64,000 bases of DNA, taken from contig NZ_JAILNU010000009.1 in assembly GCF_024691275.1 (NCBI RefSeq), positions 29,502 through 93,501 of the forward strand. Reading direction: 5' to 3'. The notes under the pieces are model-generated. The model ran no database searches. It was given only the letters and a program-made list of their open reading frames with translations, and was not told where the DNA came from. Position numbers and translations under genes: made by a program. Source of the DNA: Ruminococcus sp. (GTDB lineage Bacteria > Bacillota > Clostridia > Oscillospirales > Ruminococcaceae). Of this stretch, positions 25,160 to 33,939 are shown piece after piece (position 1 is the stretch's first letter; the number at the start of each line of letters is the position of its first letter).

Positions 25160-26050
25160 TTATTTCTTTCTTCTCAACAACATTTCTGTAAGCTCTGTAA
25201 GAAATGCATCGTTCCCGAATACTTTAAGGCATCCAAGTGCTTCTTCTGTCACCGAATTGGCTATTTCCTGAGCCTTTTCGACTCCGTAAAGGGTAACAAA
25301 GGTAGTCTTGTTCTCCTCTGCGTCGCTGCCCACAGGCTTGCCGAGCTCCTCAGTAGTGCTGGTAACATCAAGAATGTCATCTATTATCTGGAACGCAAGT
25401 CCAAGCTTGAAGCCGTAATCAGCGGCTGCCTGTATCTTTGCTTCATCTGCTCCCGCACATATACAGCCCATCATGCAGGATACCGCTATGAGCTGACCTG
25501 TCTTGTGGCGGTACATATTTCGGAGATTAGCTTCGTCAACGTCTGTGCGCTCCTCGTTCTCCATATCTATGACCTGACCGCCTATCATGCCTTCTCTGCC
25601 CACTGCCTTCGCAAGACATGAGATTATCTTCACTTTCTGCTCAGCAGTAAGACTGCCATCATTGGCAATGATCTCGAAGGGCTGAACCGAAAGGGCATCG
25701 CCTGCAAGTATCGCCATTGCCTCGCCGTAAGCCTTATGGCAGGAGAGCTTTCCGCGGCGGTAGTCGTCATTATCCATTGCGGGAAGGTCATCGTGAATAA
25801 GCGAAAAGGTATGTATCATCTCTATTGCCGCAGCAGGTGCTTCTGCTTTTCTGTAGTCGCCGCCGAGTGCATTGCAGAAAGCATACACCAGCACGGGACG
25901 TATCCTCTTTCCGCCTGCTTCAAGTGAATAATTCATTGCATCAATGAGATTTTTCTGAGCCTCCATGCTGTCGGAATGTGCATTGTATTTCTTGAGGTTT
26001 TCCTCGGTAAAAGCTATATATTCATTAAGTTTTTCTTTGATATCTGCCAT
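25160..26050 (-). CDS. ispA: Polyprenyl (farnesyl/geranyl) diphosphate synthase
   Basis: The 296-residue all-helical prenyltransferase condenses isopentenyl diphosphate with allylic diphosphates. The first aspartate-rich motif is DDLPAMD (87-93) and the second is FQIIDDILDVT near 228. The residues before the first motif (IEMIHTFSLIH) fit short-chain FPP/GGPP synthases. It follows xseB by 4 bp and is followed by dxs, the usual clostridial order. Chain length cannot be settled from sequence alone. Confidence 0.93.
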   Translation of the reverse strand: MADIKEKLNEYIAFTEENLKKYNAHSDSMEAQKNLIDAMNYSLEAGGKRIRPVLVYAFCNALGGDYRKAEAPAAAIEMIHTFSLIHDDLPAMDNDDYRRGKLSCHKAYGEAMAILAGDALSVQPFEIIANDGSLTAEQKVKIISCLAKAVGREGMIGGQVIDMENEERTDVDEANLRNMYRHKTGQLIAVSCMMGCICAGADEAKIQAAADYGFKLGLAFQIIDDILDVTSTTEELGKPVGSDAEENKTTFVTLYGVEKAQEIANSVTEEALGCLKVFGNDAFLTELTEMLLRRKK

Positions 26051-26054
26051 TTTC

Positions 26055-26258
26055 TCACTCCTCCGACGGTGCTGAACCGTCGTCCTCAGTTATCTTTATC
26101 TGTGCTTCGTCAAGCTGTCTGCGGCAGGCTGCGGAAAGCTTCACTCCCTCGCCGTAAAGCTCGACTGCTTTTTCAAGGGGGATATCGCCCTTTTCAAGCT
26201 CAGTAACTATTTTACTCAGCTTGCTCATATTATCTTCAAAGGTCACTTTTTCTTCCAT
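26055..26258 (-). CDS. xseB: Exodeoxyribonuclease VII small subunit
   Basis: The 67-residue helical protein begins with a conserved FEDNMSKLSKIVTELEKG stretch and contains LEKAVELYGEGVKL, the usual XseB pattern. It binds the XseA catalytic subunit to form the single-strand exonuclease. It lies 4 bp after xseA. Confidence 0.93.
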   Translation of the reverse strand: MEEKVTFEDNMSKLSKIVTELEKGDIPLEKAVELYGEGVKLSAACRRQLDEAQIKITEDDGSAPSEE

Positions 26259-26262
26259 TTTA

Positions 26263-27453
26263 TCACCATTTATCTGTTATCTCGGCTTCTGCACCGCCGC
26301 TGCCGAATCTTATCTGTATCCTGTCGCCCTTTTCGAGACTGTCAGACGCACTGAGCAGCTTCTCGTCCCTGTATACCAGCGAATAGCCGCGTGAAAGGAC
26401 TTTCAGCGGACTCAGGCTGTCAAGACGCGCCGCCTTTTCACTGAGCTGACGTTCAAGCTTGTCCATGTACCGCAAAAAGGCTGTTTCACAGCGCTTGTCA
26501 AGGGAAGCAAGACGCTCGCCGCTGAGTTTCAGCCTGTTCTCGGGAGACTGTCCTATAAGACGTGCATTGAGAGCTGTAAATCTGTCCGTCGCCTTGTCGA
26601 GCACTGCATACGCCGAGCGCTCTGCTCTGCGTTCAAGAAGGTCTATGCGCTCATAAAGGCTTGCTATATCGGGAGCTGAAAGCTCCGCTGCTGCTGACGG
26701 CGTAGGCGCACGAAGGTCGGCTGCAAGGTCGGCTATGGTGAAGTCGGTCTCGTGTCCAACAGCCGATATCACGGGTACCTTGCAGTTATATATGGCATAT
26801 GCCACTTTTTCTGTATTGAATGCGCTGAGGTCTTCGCTTGAACCGCCGCCGCGTCCGACTATGATAACATCACAGCCTGCGGCTTCTGCTCTGAGTATGC
26901 CTCGGCATATGGACTCAGGAGCCGCTTCGCCCTGTACCTGCGCATTGACAGCATACAGCTCACACAGCGGATAACGCCTCGACAGTACATTTATGATGTC
27001 GCGCACTGCCGCACCGCTGAAAGAGGTAACAGCTCCGATCTTTCGTGGCATTGACGGTATCGGACGCTTATGCGCCGTATCAAATATGCCCTCCTTTTGC
27101 AGCTTCTTTTTCAGCTGCTCAAGAGCAGCTCCTGCCGCTCCTGCTCCCTCGGGAATAATGTCATTTACATAGAGCTGATACGCTCCGTCGCGCTCATATA
27201 CTCCGATACTGCCCGAAACTATCACGGACATACCGTCCTCGGGAGCGAATTTCAGACGCGCTGCCGCATTTGCGAACATCACCGCCTTGACTGCGCTTTC
27301 GCTGTCTTTGAGGATAAAATATACGTGTCCGCTGCGGTAATGCTTCACGTAGTTGGATATCTCACCGCGAACCATAACGCCCTGAATGTTCCTGTCATTT
27401 TTGAGTATCGAGCCTATATATCTGTTTATCTGTGTGACTGTTATTACAGGCAT
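26263..27453 (-). CDS. xseA: Exodeoxyribonuclease VII large subunit
   Basis: The 396-residue catalytic subunit has an N-terminal OB domain (VRGEISNYVKHYRSGHVYF near 28), the catalytic domain with GAVTSFSGAAVRDI and the core motif VGRGGGSSEDL, then AVGHETDFTIADLAAD near 235. A coiled coil follows for XseB binding. It degrades single-stranded DNA in both directions into oligonucleotides. It overlaps the upstream TsaD-like gene by 10 bp and precedes xseB. Confidence 0.95.
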   Translation of the reverse strand: MPVITVTQINRYIGSILKNDRNIQGVMVRGEISNYVKHYRSGHVYFILKDSESAVKAVMFANAAARLKFAPEDGMSVIVSGSIGVYERDGAYQLYVNDIIPEGAGAAGAALEQLKKKLQKEGIFDTAHKRPIPSMPRKIGAVTSFSGAAVRDIINVLSRRYPLCELYAVNAQVQGEAAPESICRGILRAEAAGCDVIIVGRGGGSSEDLSAFNTEKVAYAIYNCKVPVISAVGHETDFTIADLAADLRAPTPSAAAELSAPDIASLYERIDLLERRAERSAYAVLDKATDRFTALNARLIGQSPENRLKLSGERLASLDKRCETAFLRYMDKLERQLSEKAARLDSLSPLKVLSRGYSLVYRDEKLLSASDSLEKGDRIQIRFGSGGAEAEITDKW

Positions 27454-28400
27454 TTCTTCTCTCCTGCACTTTTAAGATAGCCGTATATCGCCACTCCTGC
27501 CGCATTGTCGCACGAAAACTGCGGCTCTGCGAACTCAGCTTCGGGAAATCTGGAAATTATCCTGTCGCGGATAATAACGTCCGACATAACTCCGCCTGCA
27601 AAAATAAGCGGGAGCTCACCATGCTCCTCAACTGCATGAGCTGTCATAGCAATAATAGTCTCGGCTATGTAGTCGAGGCAGTACTTCGCAATATTCTCGT
27701 GGCTTTCGCCGCTGTCCAGCATATTTCCGCACTTGTTCTCCAGTCCCGAAAGGCAGCAGTTCCCGCCCTTCAGCACAGGCTTTGCCTTGAAGTGCTTGTT
27801 GGCATTAACAGCAAGCTTTTCGAGCTCAGATCCACACGGGAATCTAAGTCCCAGCATCACCCCTGTACGGTCCACAGCCTGTCCTGCTTTAAGGTCCAGC
27901 GATGTACCGACTTCGGTAATTTTCAGGACATTTTCGCTGTCAGGCTCACAGAGCAGACAGTCTGTTGTACCGCCGCTGACATGAAATGCGATAAAGCGCT
28001 CATTCACAAGTTCAAGCCGTCCTGACGAATAAAGCGCTGCGAGGATATGTCCTACCTGATGTGATGTGGTATAAAGTGCTGCTCCTGTCACTGCCGCATA
28101 TGAACGTGCAAAGCCTTCTCCGCATAAAAAGCACGGCATATACGAGCCCTCGATATTACGCGGTCTTGCCGATGCTGTTACTGTCTGAGGTATGCCCAGA
28201 CTTTTAGCAGAAAAAAGCTGCTCTATCATATCGGGCAGCTGCTTGGTATGATGAAATACCGCATCGCTCTGACGCAGTCCAAGTTCCCCTTCCTTTACAG
28301 GAAGGAGCTTCTTTGACTGATATACCTTATTCTCCTCGCTGACATAGACTGCCGCGGAGGTGGTATAATTGCTTGTATCAACTCCGAGGAACTCAGGCAT
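27444..28400 (-). CDS. TsaD/Kae1-like ASKHA-fold protein (paralog)
   Basis: The 318-residue protein has the ASKHA fold of TsaD: a GVDTSNYTTSAAVY start, the metal motif HQVGH near residue 112, HVSGGTTDCL near 144, a GQAVDRTG segment and the late CDNAAGVA aspartate. True TsaD makes threonylcarbamoyl-adenosine in tRNA, but this protein differs in the central loop (ARPRNIEGSYMPCFLCGEG) and is not next to tsaB or tsaE. It resembles the second Kae1-like protein found in clostridia between nusB and xseA. Metal ligands are kept, so it is probably active on an unknown substrate. It overlaps nusB by 8 bp. Confidence 0.8.
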   Translation of the reverse strand: MPEFLGVDTSNYTTSAAVYVSEENKVYQSKKLLPVKEGELGLRQSDAVFHHTKQLPDMIEQLFSAKSLGIPQTVTASARPRNIEGSYMPCFLCGEGFARSYAAVTGAALYTTSHQVGHILAALYSSGRLELVNERFIAFHVSGGTTDCLLCEPDSENVLKITEVGTSLDLKAGQAVDRTGVMLGLRFPCGSELEKLAVNANKHFKAKPVLKGGNCCLSGLENKCGNMLDSGESHENIAKYCLDYIAETIIAMTAHAVEEHGELPLIFAGGVMSDVIIRDRIISRFPEAEFAEPQFSCDNAAGVAIYGYLKSAGEKKCL

Positions 28401-28809
28401 TGCTTTCCTCGTTTTTCTGATGATCGCGTGAGAATGCTCCGAGAACGCCGTTGATGAATGCTGTATCCTCCTGATAAGTGTACATCATCGAGAGCTTTAT
28501 AGCTTCGCTGATAGCTGCATTCATAGGTGTATTCTCATCGTATATTGATTCGTACATCGCAATACGGAGTATAGCAAGATTCAGCTTTGATATTCTTGCT
28601 ATGCTCCTTGATTTGCTGTAACGCGAGATTATCCCGTCAAGCTCCTCTGCGTGTGCAAGCGTTCCCTCTACGATCTTCTTTACTTCATCGTTTACGGTTA
28701 TCTCCTCGATCTCCTCTGCGATATCGTAAAGCTCGTTTATATCATCATCGCGCAGAAGCTGCTCGAATACCAGCTTGAATGCGCTGTCTCTTATTTCACG
28801 TCTTGTCAT
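28393..28809 (-). CDS. nusB: Transcription antitermination factor NusB
   Basis: The protein is a small helical RNA-binding factor that, with NusE, helps rRNA antitermination. It starts MTRREIRDSAFKLVFEQL and has the conserved LDGIISRYSKSRSIARISKLNLAILRIAMYE block and the late NGVLG motif. The ORF track start at 28881 is rejected: the ATG at 28809 has AAGGAG 9 nt upstream and gives the family's N-terminus. The corrected length is 138 residues. It follows the Asp23-family gene, a common arrangement. Confidence 0.93.
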   Translation of the reverse strand: MTRREIRDSAFKLVFEQLLRDDDINELYDIAEEIEEITVNDEVKKIVEGTLAHAEELDGIISRYSKSRSIARISKLNLAILRIAMYESIYDENTPMNAAISEAIKLSMMYTYQEDTAFINGVLGAFSRDHQKNEESNA

Positions 28810-28873
28810 GTATACTCTCCTTAATTTTTCTGAGCAGTCCTTATGTATGCTCTTACTTCCATATTTAAACGTT

Positions 28874-29215
28874 TCATTCAAAAACTACTCCGCTTACTGT
28901 TACATTCACTCTCGCTACAGGCACACCTGTCATATTCTGGACATTCTCCTTGACAACAGTCTGTACCTCCTGTGCGATATTGCAGGCTTTTTCGCCGCTT
29001 TTTACTACTATTTTCATGTCGATAGCGGCTACATCGCCCATCATGCTTATCTTGATAGGTCCGTTCTTTCTGAGCTTGCTCATCTTGCCTACCTCGCCGC
29101 CAAGCTTTGCTACGCCTTTCACATCAAGGGCTGCAAGTCTGGCTATTGCGATTATTACATCATCAGATATTTTAAGTCTGCTGGCAGCAGCGGGCTTCAT
29201 CTCGTCAACTTCCAT
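28874..29215 (-). CDS. Asp23/Gls24 family envelope stress protein
   Basis: The 113-residue protein has the family pattern: ISDDVIIAIARLAALDVKGVAKL, a central strand IKISMMGDVAAIDMKIVV and the tail VNVTVSGVVF. The family is membrane-associated through partners and linked to cell envelope homeostasis; it is commonly upstream of nusB. The ORF begins at a TTG (29233), but GGAGG lies 7 nt before the ATG at 29215, giving MEVDEMK, which is preferred. A consensus promoter sits upstream, just after the spoIIIAH stop. Confidence 0.88.
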   Translation of the reverse strand: MEVDEMKPAAASRLKISDDVIIAIARLAALDVKGVAKLGGEVGKMSKLRKNGPIKISMMGDVAAIDMKIVVKSGEKACNIAQEVQTVVKENVQNMTGVPVARVNVTVSGVVFE

Positions 29216-29283
29216 AATGAACCTCCATGGCAATATTTAAGTGTAATATTTAATCAAAGCCGTGTCTACAGCCTTACTATTAT

Positions 29284-29312
29284 ATTATACCAAATATTTT
29301 CGTTCAGTTCAA
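29284..29312 (-). promoter_or_regulatory. SigA-type promoter for the Asp23-nusB operon
   Basis: TTGAAC, a 17-bp spacer and TATAAT are read on the minus strand. The -35 touches the spoIIIAH stop codon, giving the housekeeping genes vegetative expression separate from the sporulation operon. Confidence 0.82.
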
Positions 29313-29864
29313 CTATTTCACTTCAAAAATTCTGATATTTTCTGCGGCGATGTCTGTTTCTCCGAGAATTATGTCCTTGATCGACGCTGCCTGAGCTTTG
29401 TCAAGACCTTCTGTCTTCACTACGATCTTTGCTGTCTCTCCGTCAAGATATGCCACGCAGTCCTGAAATCCCTGCGATTTTATGAGAGATTCGATTGTAC
29501 CTTCGCTCTCGATCAGCTTTGAGACCTGAACTGCATCAAGAGCATTCACCACCATTTCGTCCTCGGTTATATCCCCGCCGCCAATTATAGATTGGAGAGT
29601 CTGTACTGCTGCATCGCGGTCATTCATCTTATCAAGACGCGCCTGAGCAAAGTAATCATCTGTTTCGGGGGCAGCCTCAGCGTTCACGAATTCAGTTTCG
29701 CCGTACTTTATAGGCTCATCATCGCTCTTTACCGCTGCTGTCCTGCCATCAACAGGTATCTCGGGCGAGGTTGCATAGTTTATGTATACAGCTACCGCCA
29801 GCATAAGTGTCAGGCAGCTCATGATGATCTGTTTCTTTCCTATGATTATTGATGGTTTCTTCAT
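29313..29864 (-). CDS. spoIIIAH: Stage III sporulation protein AH
   Basis: The 183-residue protein has one N-terminal membrane segment (IIMSCLTLMLAVAVYINY), a variable linker and a YscJ/FliF-like ring domain at the C-terminus (AVQVSKLIESEGTIESLIKSQGF onward). In Bacillus the mother-cell protein binds SpoIIQ in the forespore to form a channel. It is the last gene of the spoIIIA operon, 13 bp after spoIIIAG. The soluble part is shorter than in Bacillus but the order is typical. Confidence 0.9.
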   Translation of the reverse strand: MKKPSIIIGKKQIIMSCLTLMLAVAVYINYATSPEIPVDGRTAAVKSDDEPIKYGETEFVNAEAAPETDDYFAQARLDKMNDRDAAVQTLQSIIGGGDITEDEMVVNALDAVQVSKLIESEGTIESLIKSQGFQDCVAYLDGETAKIVVKTEGLDKAQAASIKDIILGETDIAAENIRIFEVK

Positions 29865-29877
29865 GATATCTTCTCCT

Positions 29878-30405
29878 TTATCTGAGTTTTGTCACAAATA
29901 TCTTTGATGTGGATATCCCCAGCGCTGCGGCTGTTGATCTATAAAGCTGTTCGCGTACATAAGCGCTGCCGCTTCCGCTGCTGGCTATGACAACTCCCGT
30001 TATCTCGGGAGCTTCAACTGTTTCCACAAGGGCACTGCGCTCTCCGCTTCCGCTTACGATAACATATTTCTTCTCCTCCTCCGTTTTGCTTTCTCCACGG
30101 CTCAGCCTCCCCTCAGAAGCGTAAATATACCTCTCGCTGCTTCCGACTGTCAGGTACACTCTCACATCACCTGCACCGTCTATACTGCTCAGAAATTCCT
30201 CAAGCCGCTTTTCAGTTACCCGACAGTAATCAGATGTATCGGTGATGCTGATTTTTTCTTCTTTTATAGTTTCAGTTCTTTCCTTGTCAGCTGTCAGCAG
30301 TGATGAGAGCATTATCAGCAGCATTCCCGCTATTCCGCATACGGTCATAAATACAGCCCACTTCCTGTCCTTTATCAGTGCCCTTAGTCTTTCAACCATT
30401 TCCAT
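29878..30405 (-). CDS. spoIIIAG: Stage III sporulation protein AG
   Basis: The 175-residue protein has one membrane helix (AVFMTVCGIAGMLLIMLSSLL) and a C-terminal region with LSSIDGAGDVRVYLTVGSS and ITGVVIASSGSGSAYV, typical of SpoIIIAG, which forms large rings in the mother-cell membrane. It overlaps spoIIIAF by 14 bp, so translation is coupled. The position between AF and AH confirms identity. Confidence 0.92.
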   Translation of the reverse strand: MEMVERLRALIKDRKWAVFMTVCGIAGMLLIMLSSLLTADKERTETIKEEKISITDTSDYCRVTEKRLEEFLSSIDGAGDVRVYLTVGSSERYIYASEGRLSRGESKTEEEKKYVIVSGSGERSALVETVEAPEITGVVIASSGSGSAYVREQLYRSTAAALGISTSKIFVTKLR

Positions 30406-30847
30406 CTATGACCTCCGTTTCCTGTCCGAGACTTTCACGGATCAGCCGTGCTGCTGCATCAAACTCTTCTGCTTCAACAATGACCTTATTAATTGATATG
30501 CTGCGATCCTGTGAAATATTAACCTCAGTCCTTATATTTTCAACGGCGATACCTGCCGCTTTCAGCTGAGCACTAAGTACGTCGGAGATGTTCTGACCTG
30601 TCTGCGCGGCAAGCTCCTGCTGATAAATATCGGTGTAGTCCTCGGCTTCCGCGATGCTGTTTATGCTTATGTCAGAGAGATCAAAGCTGCCGCTGACAAA
30701 AGGTGCTGCGATCGCTGCTGCTAATACCAGCTTCAGAATGAATTCCATCCGGGTTCGCAGTTTAGTACCCGATGTGATATTTTCCAAAAATCCTATACCG
30801 GCTGCCATAAGGCATATTGTACGAACCGTCGTTGTTAAATCCGACAT
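30392..30847 (-). CDS. spoIIIAF: Stage III sporulation protein AF
   Basis: The 151-residue protein has two N-terminal hydrophobic segments and a C-terminal soluble domain (IAVENIRTEVNISQDRSISINKVIVEAEE) like other SpoIIIAF ring-fold proteins. It is part of the SpoIIIA complex in the mother-cell membrane around the forespore. It starts 4 bp after the spoIIIAE stop. Confidence 0.9.
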   Translation of the reverse strand: MSDLTTTVRTICLMAAGIGFLENITSGTKLRTRMEFILKLVLAAAIAAPFVSGSFDLSDISINSIAEAEDYTDIYQQELAAQTGQNISDVLSAQLKAAGIAVENIRTEVNISQDRSISINKVIVEAEEFDAAARLIRESLGQETEVIDGNG

Positions 30848-30851
30848 ATCA

Positions 30852-31931
30852 TCACCCCGCTGAACGCATCATGATCCCTGTACACAGCACGAACATCACT
30901 CCGTAACATACAAGTACGCTCTGAGCGATGGCAAGTCCGCTGTCCAATGAGCCGAGAAGCTTTTTCATGCTATTTTCACCCAGAAGCTCCGCCGCGGCAC
31001 TTCCCGTCCACATGACCACGCGCATAAGAAGTATCTGCACCACCGTCGGCAGCAGCAGGAGCACTATAGCTATGCAGCCGCCTGTGCCTACTGTTCCGCG
31101 CACGATGTCAAAGCTGCTCCTGACAGTGGCATAAGCATCTGAAACAGCTCCGCCAACAACAGGCACAAATCCAGAGATAACAAGCCTTGCGGTCTTTGTA
31201 GCAGCTCCGTCCATCTTGCCTGCAAGGGTACATTTCAGTGTCAAAAAGCCTGTGAAAAGTGTCATAACTATAGTCATTCCCCACGTTATGAGCTTCTTTA
31301 TAAGCCGTACTATGCCGCTCAGGTCACTTTTGGTGAATACGCTCCCTGTGACCGACAATACAGTCGAAGCACTGACTATCGGCATAAGATAACCTGCTGA
31401 AAGCTGCACTATGAGCTCCGATGCCGCAAGCAGCGATATATCATATACTCCTGCGGCAGCAAGTCCGCCTGATGCCGCTGTAATTCCTGCAAATACAGGT
31501 ATGAAAACTGCAACGAAGCTTCCGCTCAGCTCGACAGCTCTGACTGCGCGCCCGAACAGCTCCAGAAGATGAGGAAGTATCAGCATGACGGCTGCAAGCG
31601 CTCCCACTGAATTGAAAATGCTGTCGGCGTTGTTTATAAAGCTGCCGCCTGTACTCCTCACGAGCGCACAGAGCACCGTCACCAGCAGAATTGAGCCCAA
31701 AAGCTTCAAAGGCTGCCTTCCACCATCGGGAACTCTTTCCCGAAGCTTCTCCACAAGGCTTCCGAAGGTGATGCCGCTGACTTCGCTGTATGAATACCCT
31801 GCCTCGCTGTCGTCAAGGATCTCGTCAAATCTTTCTATCACCTCTGCTCCTGTTTCTTCTGCCGAAGCTCTCAGTGGGCAGACAAATACCAAAAGCAATA
31901 TAGTTATAATCAGTACTTTTATCGTTTTCAT
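30852..31931 (-). CDS. spoIIIAE: Stage III sporulation protein AE
   Basis: The protein has a signal-like N-terminus (MKTIKVLIITILLLVFVCPL) and about seven membrane segments, including GFVPVVGGAVSDAYATVRSS, a typical SpoIIIAE stretch. The family is a transporter-like core subunit of the SpoIIIA-SpoIIQ complex. The ORF starts at a TTG (31955), but the ATG at 31931 with an AGGTGG site and a signal-like start is preferred, giving 359 residues. It lies 7 bp after spoIIIAD. Confidence 0.93.
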   Translation of the reverse strand: MKTIKVLIITILLLVFVCPLRASAEETGAEVIERFDEILDDSEAGYSYSEVSGITFGSLVEKLRERVPDGGRQPLKLLGSILLVTVLCALVRSTGGSFINNADSIFNSVGALAAVMLILPHLLELFGRAVRAVELSGSFVAVFIPVFAGITAASGGLAAAGVYDISLLAASELIVQLSAGYLMPIVSASTVLSVTGSVFTKSDLSGIVRLIKKLITWGMTIVMTLFTGFLTLKCTLAGKMDGAATKTARLVISGFVPVVGGAVSDAYATVRSSFDIVRGTVGTGGCIAIVLLLLPTVVQILLMRVVMWTGSAAAELLGENSMKKLLGSLDSGLAIAQSVLVCYGVMFVLCTGIMMRSAG

Positions 31932-31938
31932 ATTCCAC

Positions 31939-32328
31939 CTACAGCAACTTATCAATAAGCAGCAAAAAGTTTTTCATTATGGGCAGGCTCAACACTGTGA
32001 CTGCTGCTCTTCCCCACAGTTCCGCTGCAGCTCCCATTGCTCCTTCTCCGCTGTCACGGCAGAGCTCCGCTGAAATATGCGTTATACAGCATATTCCAAG
32101 GGCTTTGAACACCAGTGAGATGCTGCTCTCGGGAACTCCTGCCGACACGAATATCTCCCTTATCTCATTGAGAGGTACATCTAACATAACCACCGCCGCA
32201 AAAAACACAGCTGTGCATACCGCAGTTGATATCAGCAGTGACTGTTCAGAGCAATATTGTTTCAAAAGCACCGCAAGGAGAGCTCCGCAGACACAGAATA
32301 CTCCCACTGTAAAGCAGCTGCCTACCAT
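31939..32328 (-). CDS. spoIIIAD: Stage III sporulation protein AD
   Basis: The 129-residue protein has about four membrane segments. The stretch SISLVFKALGICCITHISAELCRDSGE is characteristic of SpoIIIAD, which carries a conserved cytoplasmic CRDSGE motif. It overlaps spoIIIAC by 7 bp. It belongs to the membrane part of the SpoIIIA complex with SpoIIIAC. Confidence 0.93.
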   Translation of the reverse strand: MVGSCFTVGVFCVCGALLAVLLKQYCSEQSLLISTAVCTAVFFAAVVMLDVPLNEIREIFVSAGVPESSISLVFKALGICCITHISAELCRDSGEGAMGAAAELWGRAAVTVLSLPIMKNFLLLIDKLL

Positions 32329-32519
32329 AACCCGAAAACTGACTTGACCTTTTCAAAAAGGTCGCCTATTTCTTCAACTATCACAACAAGGACTACTATC
32401 AGTCCTGCAAGCGTCGTCATCATCGCCTGTTCCTCACGTTCTGCACGTTTCAAAACAAGATTCAGGACTGCCACGATTATGCCTGTACCTGCGATCTTGA
32501 ATATAAGATCTATTTTCAT
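32322..32519 (-). CDS. spoIIIAC: Stage III sporulation protein AC
   Basis: The 65-residue protein has two membrane helices with a basic cytoplasmic loop (KRAEREEQA). It starts MKIDLIFKIAGTGIIVAVLN, nearly the family consensus. Length matches other SpoIIIAC proteins. It lies between spoIIIAB and spoIIIAD and overlaps the latter. Confidence 0.93.
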   Translation of the reverse strand: MKIDLIFKIAGTGIIVAVLNLVLKRAEREEQAMMTTLAGLIVVLVVIVEEIGDLFEKVKSVFGLW

Positions 32520-32528
32520 TCTTCCTCC

Positions 32529-33032
32529 TCATATCACTGCAATGCCAACTGTAAGACCTGCAAGCATTCCAAGACTTCGGTACAATTTTCCTTTTTGGCG
32601 GTATTCCGCAAGACGCTGCTGATATATCCCATGCATACATTCCAGCTGCATCGCTATCCCGTCCAGCTGTCCGCTAATATCCGTCGAGCCAAGGAAGCTC
32701 CCGAAATCCGTAAGTACACGTTTTTCCTCATCGCATATATCCCTGCTCTCACTCACCGCAGCGCTCCATTTTTCTCTGAAATTTTCATGAGCACTGTAGC
32801 TTTCCGGCAGCCCATCTATGAACCTGAGCACAGTGTAGCTTTCACTTTTCAGCCTGTCAACAAGCTTGTACACTTCCGTGCCGCTGCTCCTTATCATTAT
32901 CTCGCAGAGCTGCATCATCTTCTCTGCTTCACTGCAAAATGTGACACGCTTTTTGAGCATTTCCGAATAGTTTATACCGCAGAATGTTCCGCAGAGCATT
33001 ACCATTATAACTGCAAAAACTCTAATAAGCAT
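32529..33032 (-). CDS. spoIIIAB: Stage III sporulation protein AB
   Basis: The 167-residue protein has an N-terminal membrane anchor, a soluble helical domain with FCSEAEKMMQLCEIMIR and SFLGSTDISGQ, and a C-terminal hydrophobic helix (GMLAGLTVGIAVI). This resembles the type II secretion GspF-like fold described for SpoIIIAB. It overlaps spoIIIAA by 11 bp and precedes spoIIIAC. Confidence 0.92.
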   Translation of the reverse strand: MLIRVFAVIMVMLCGTFCGINYSEMLKKRVTFCSEAEKMMQLCEIMIRSSGTEVYKLVDRLKSESYTVLRFIDGLPESYSAHENFREKWSAAVSESRDICDEEKRVLTDFGSFLGSTDISGQLDGIAMQLECMHGIYQQRLAEYRQKGKLYRSLGMLAGLTVGIAVI

Positions 33033-33939
33033 TTCCCAGCCTCCTCACTTCCCGTACCACGGAAGGTGAATGACCGCCTTCGAGAAAAACAGCTCCGTCG
33101 AAATACCCGCTGTCAATGAGAACGGCAGTTTCATGCCGTTTTAAAAGATCGGAAAAGCTTTTTCCGTGAGCTGTCAGCACAAATTTTACTCCGCAGGCAA
33201 GTCCGCACATGATAGCCTCTGCATCAGCCATCGAAGCTATCTCATCACAGAATATTACATCGGGAGAAAGAGTCCTCACCGCATTGATTATGCCCTCAGA
33301 ACGGCTGATATTGCTGAGTATATCAGTCATCAGTCCAACATTATTCTGCGGAGCTCCGTTCATAAGGCAGGATATCTCATTACGCTCGTCAACAATGGTG
33401 ACCTTGCGGAAATTTCCCGTAAGACGGCAAAGCTCACGCAATACTGTAGTCTTGCCTGAATTTACTCCGCCGCATATGATTATGCTCTTGTCAAAAAAAC
33501 GTGAGAAAATATCGTCAGCACAGCCCTCAACTGCTCTGGATATGCGGAAGTTGAGCGATGTAAAATCGCAGAGCGCAGGTTCTGTTCCCGAGGAATATGC
33601 TCCCGATAAACCTACACGAACACCGCCTTCCAGTACAAAGTATCCTTCCGCAAGCTGTTTATGACAACTGTGTATGGAAAAATGACACAGCCGCTCAACG
33701 ATACTTCTTACAGCTGATACACTGACAGGACAGACGTTTTCGCTGTACGCCTCCGACAATTGGCCGTTTTTCATAAGATACGCGGTCTTATCCGAGTAAA
33801 CAAAATACACACCGCTTCCAACACGCAGCCGTACTTCCATAAGTCCCGAAAGCTTCTCACGAGGCAATGCCACCAGCATCTCCCTGAGCTTTTCGGGCAT
33901 ATAGCTTATTATTACTTCATAGCTTGTACTACCATTCAT
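33022..33939 (-). CDS. spoIIIAA: Stage III sporulation protein AA, secretion-type ATPase
   Basis: The protein is a GspE/PilT-like ATPase. Walker A is GGVNSGKTTVL; Walker B is near DVIFCDEIA, with the arginine-containing IVDERNEIS between. It is thought to power the SpoIIIA-SpoIIQ feeding channel in the mother cell. The ORF begins at 33963, but AAGGAG directly abuts an ATG there; the next ATG at 33939 has a 9-nt spacing and is preferred, giving 305 residues. This is the first gene of the eight-gene operon. A SigE promoter is expected upstream; only a weak match was seen. Confidence 0.93.
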   Translation of the reverse strand: MNGSTSYEVIISYMPEKLREMLVALPREKLSGLMEVRLRVGSGVYFVYSDKTAYLMKNGQLSEAYSENVCPVSVSAVRSIVERLCHFSIHSCHKQLAEGYFVLEGGVRVGLSGAYSSGTEPALCDFTSLNFRISRAVEGCADDIFSRFFDKSIIICGGVNSGKTTVLRELCRLTGNFRKVTIVDERNEISCLMNGAPQNNVGLMTDILSNISRSEGIINAVRTLSPDVIFCDEIASMADAEAIMCGLACGVKFVLTAHGKSFSDLLKRHETAVLIDSGYFDGAVFLEGGHSPSVVREVRRLGNAY

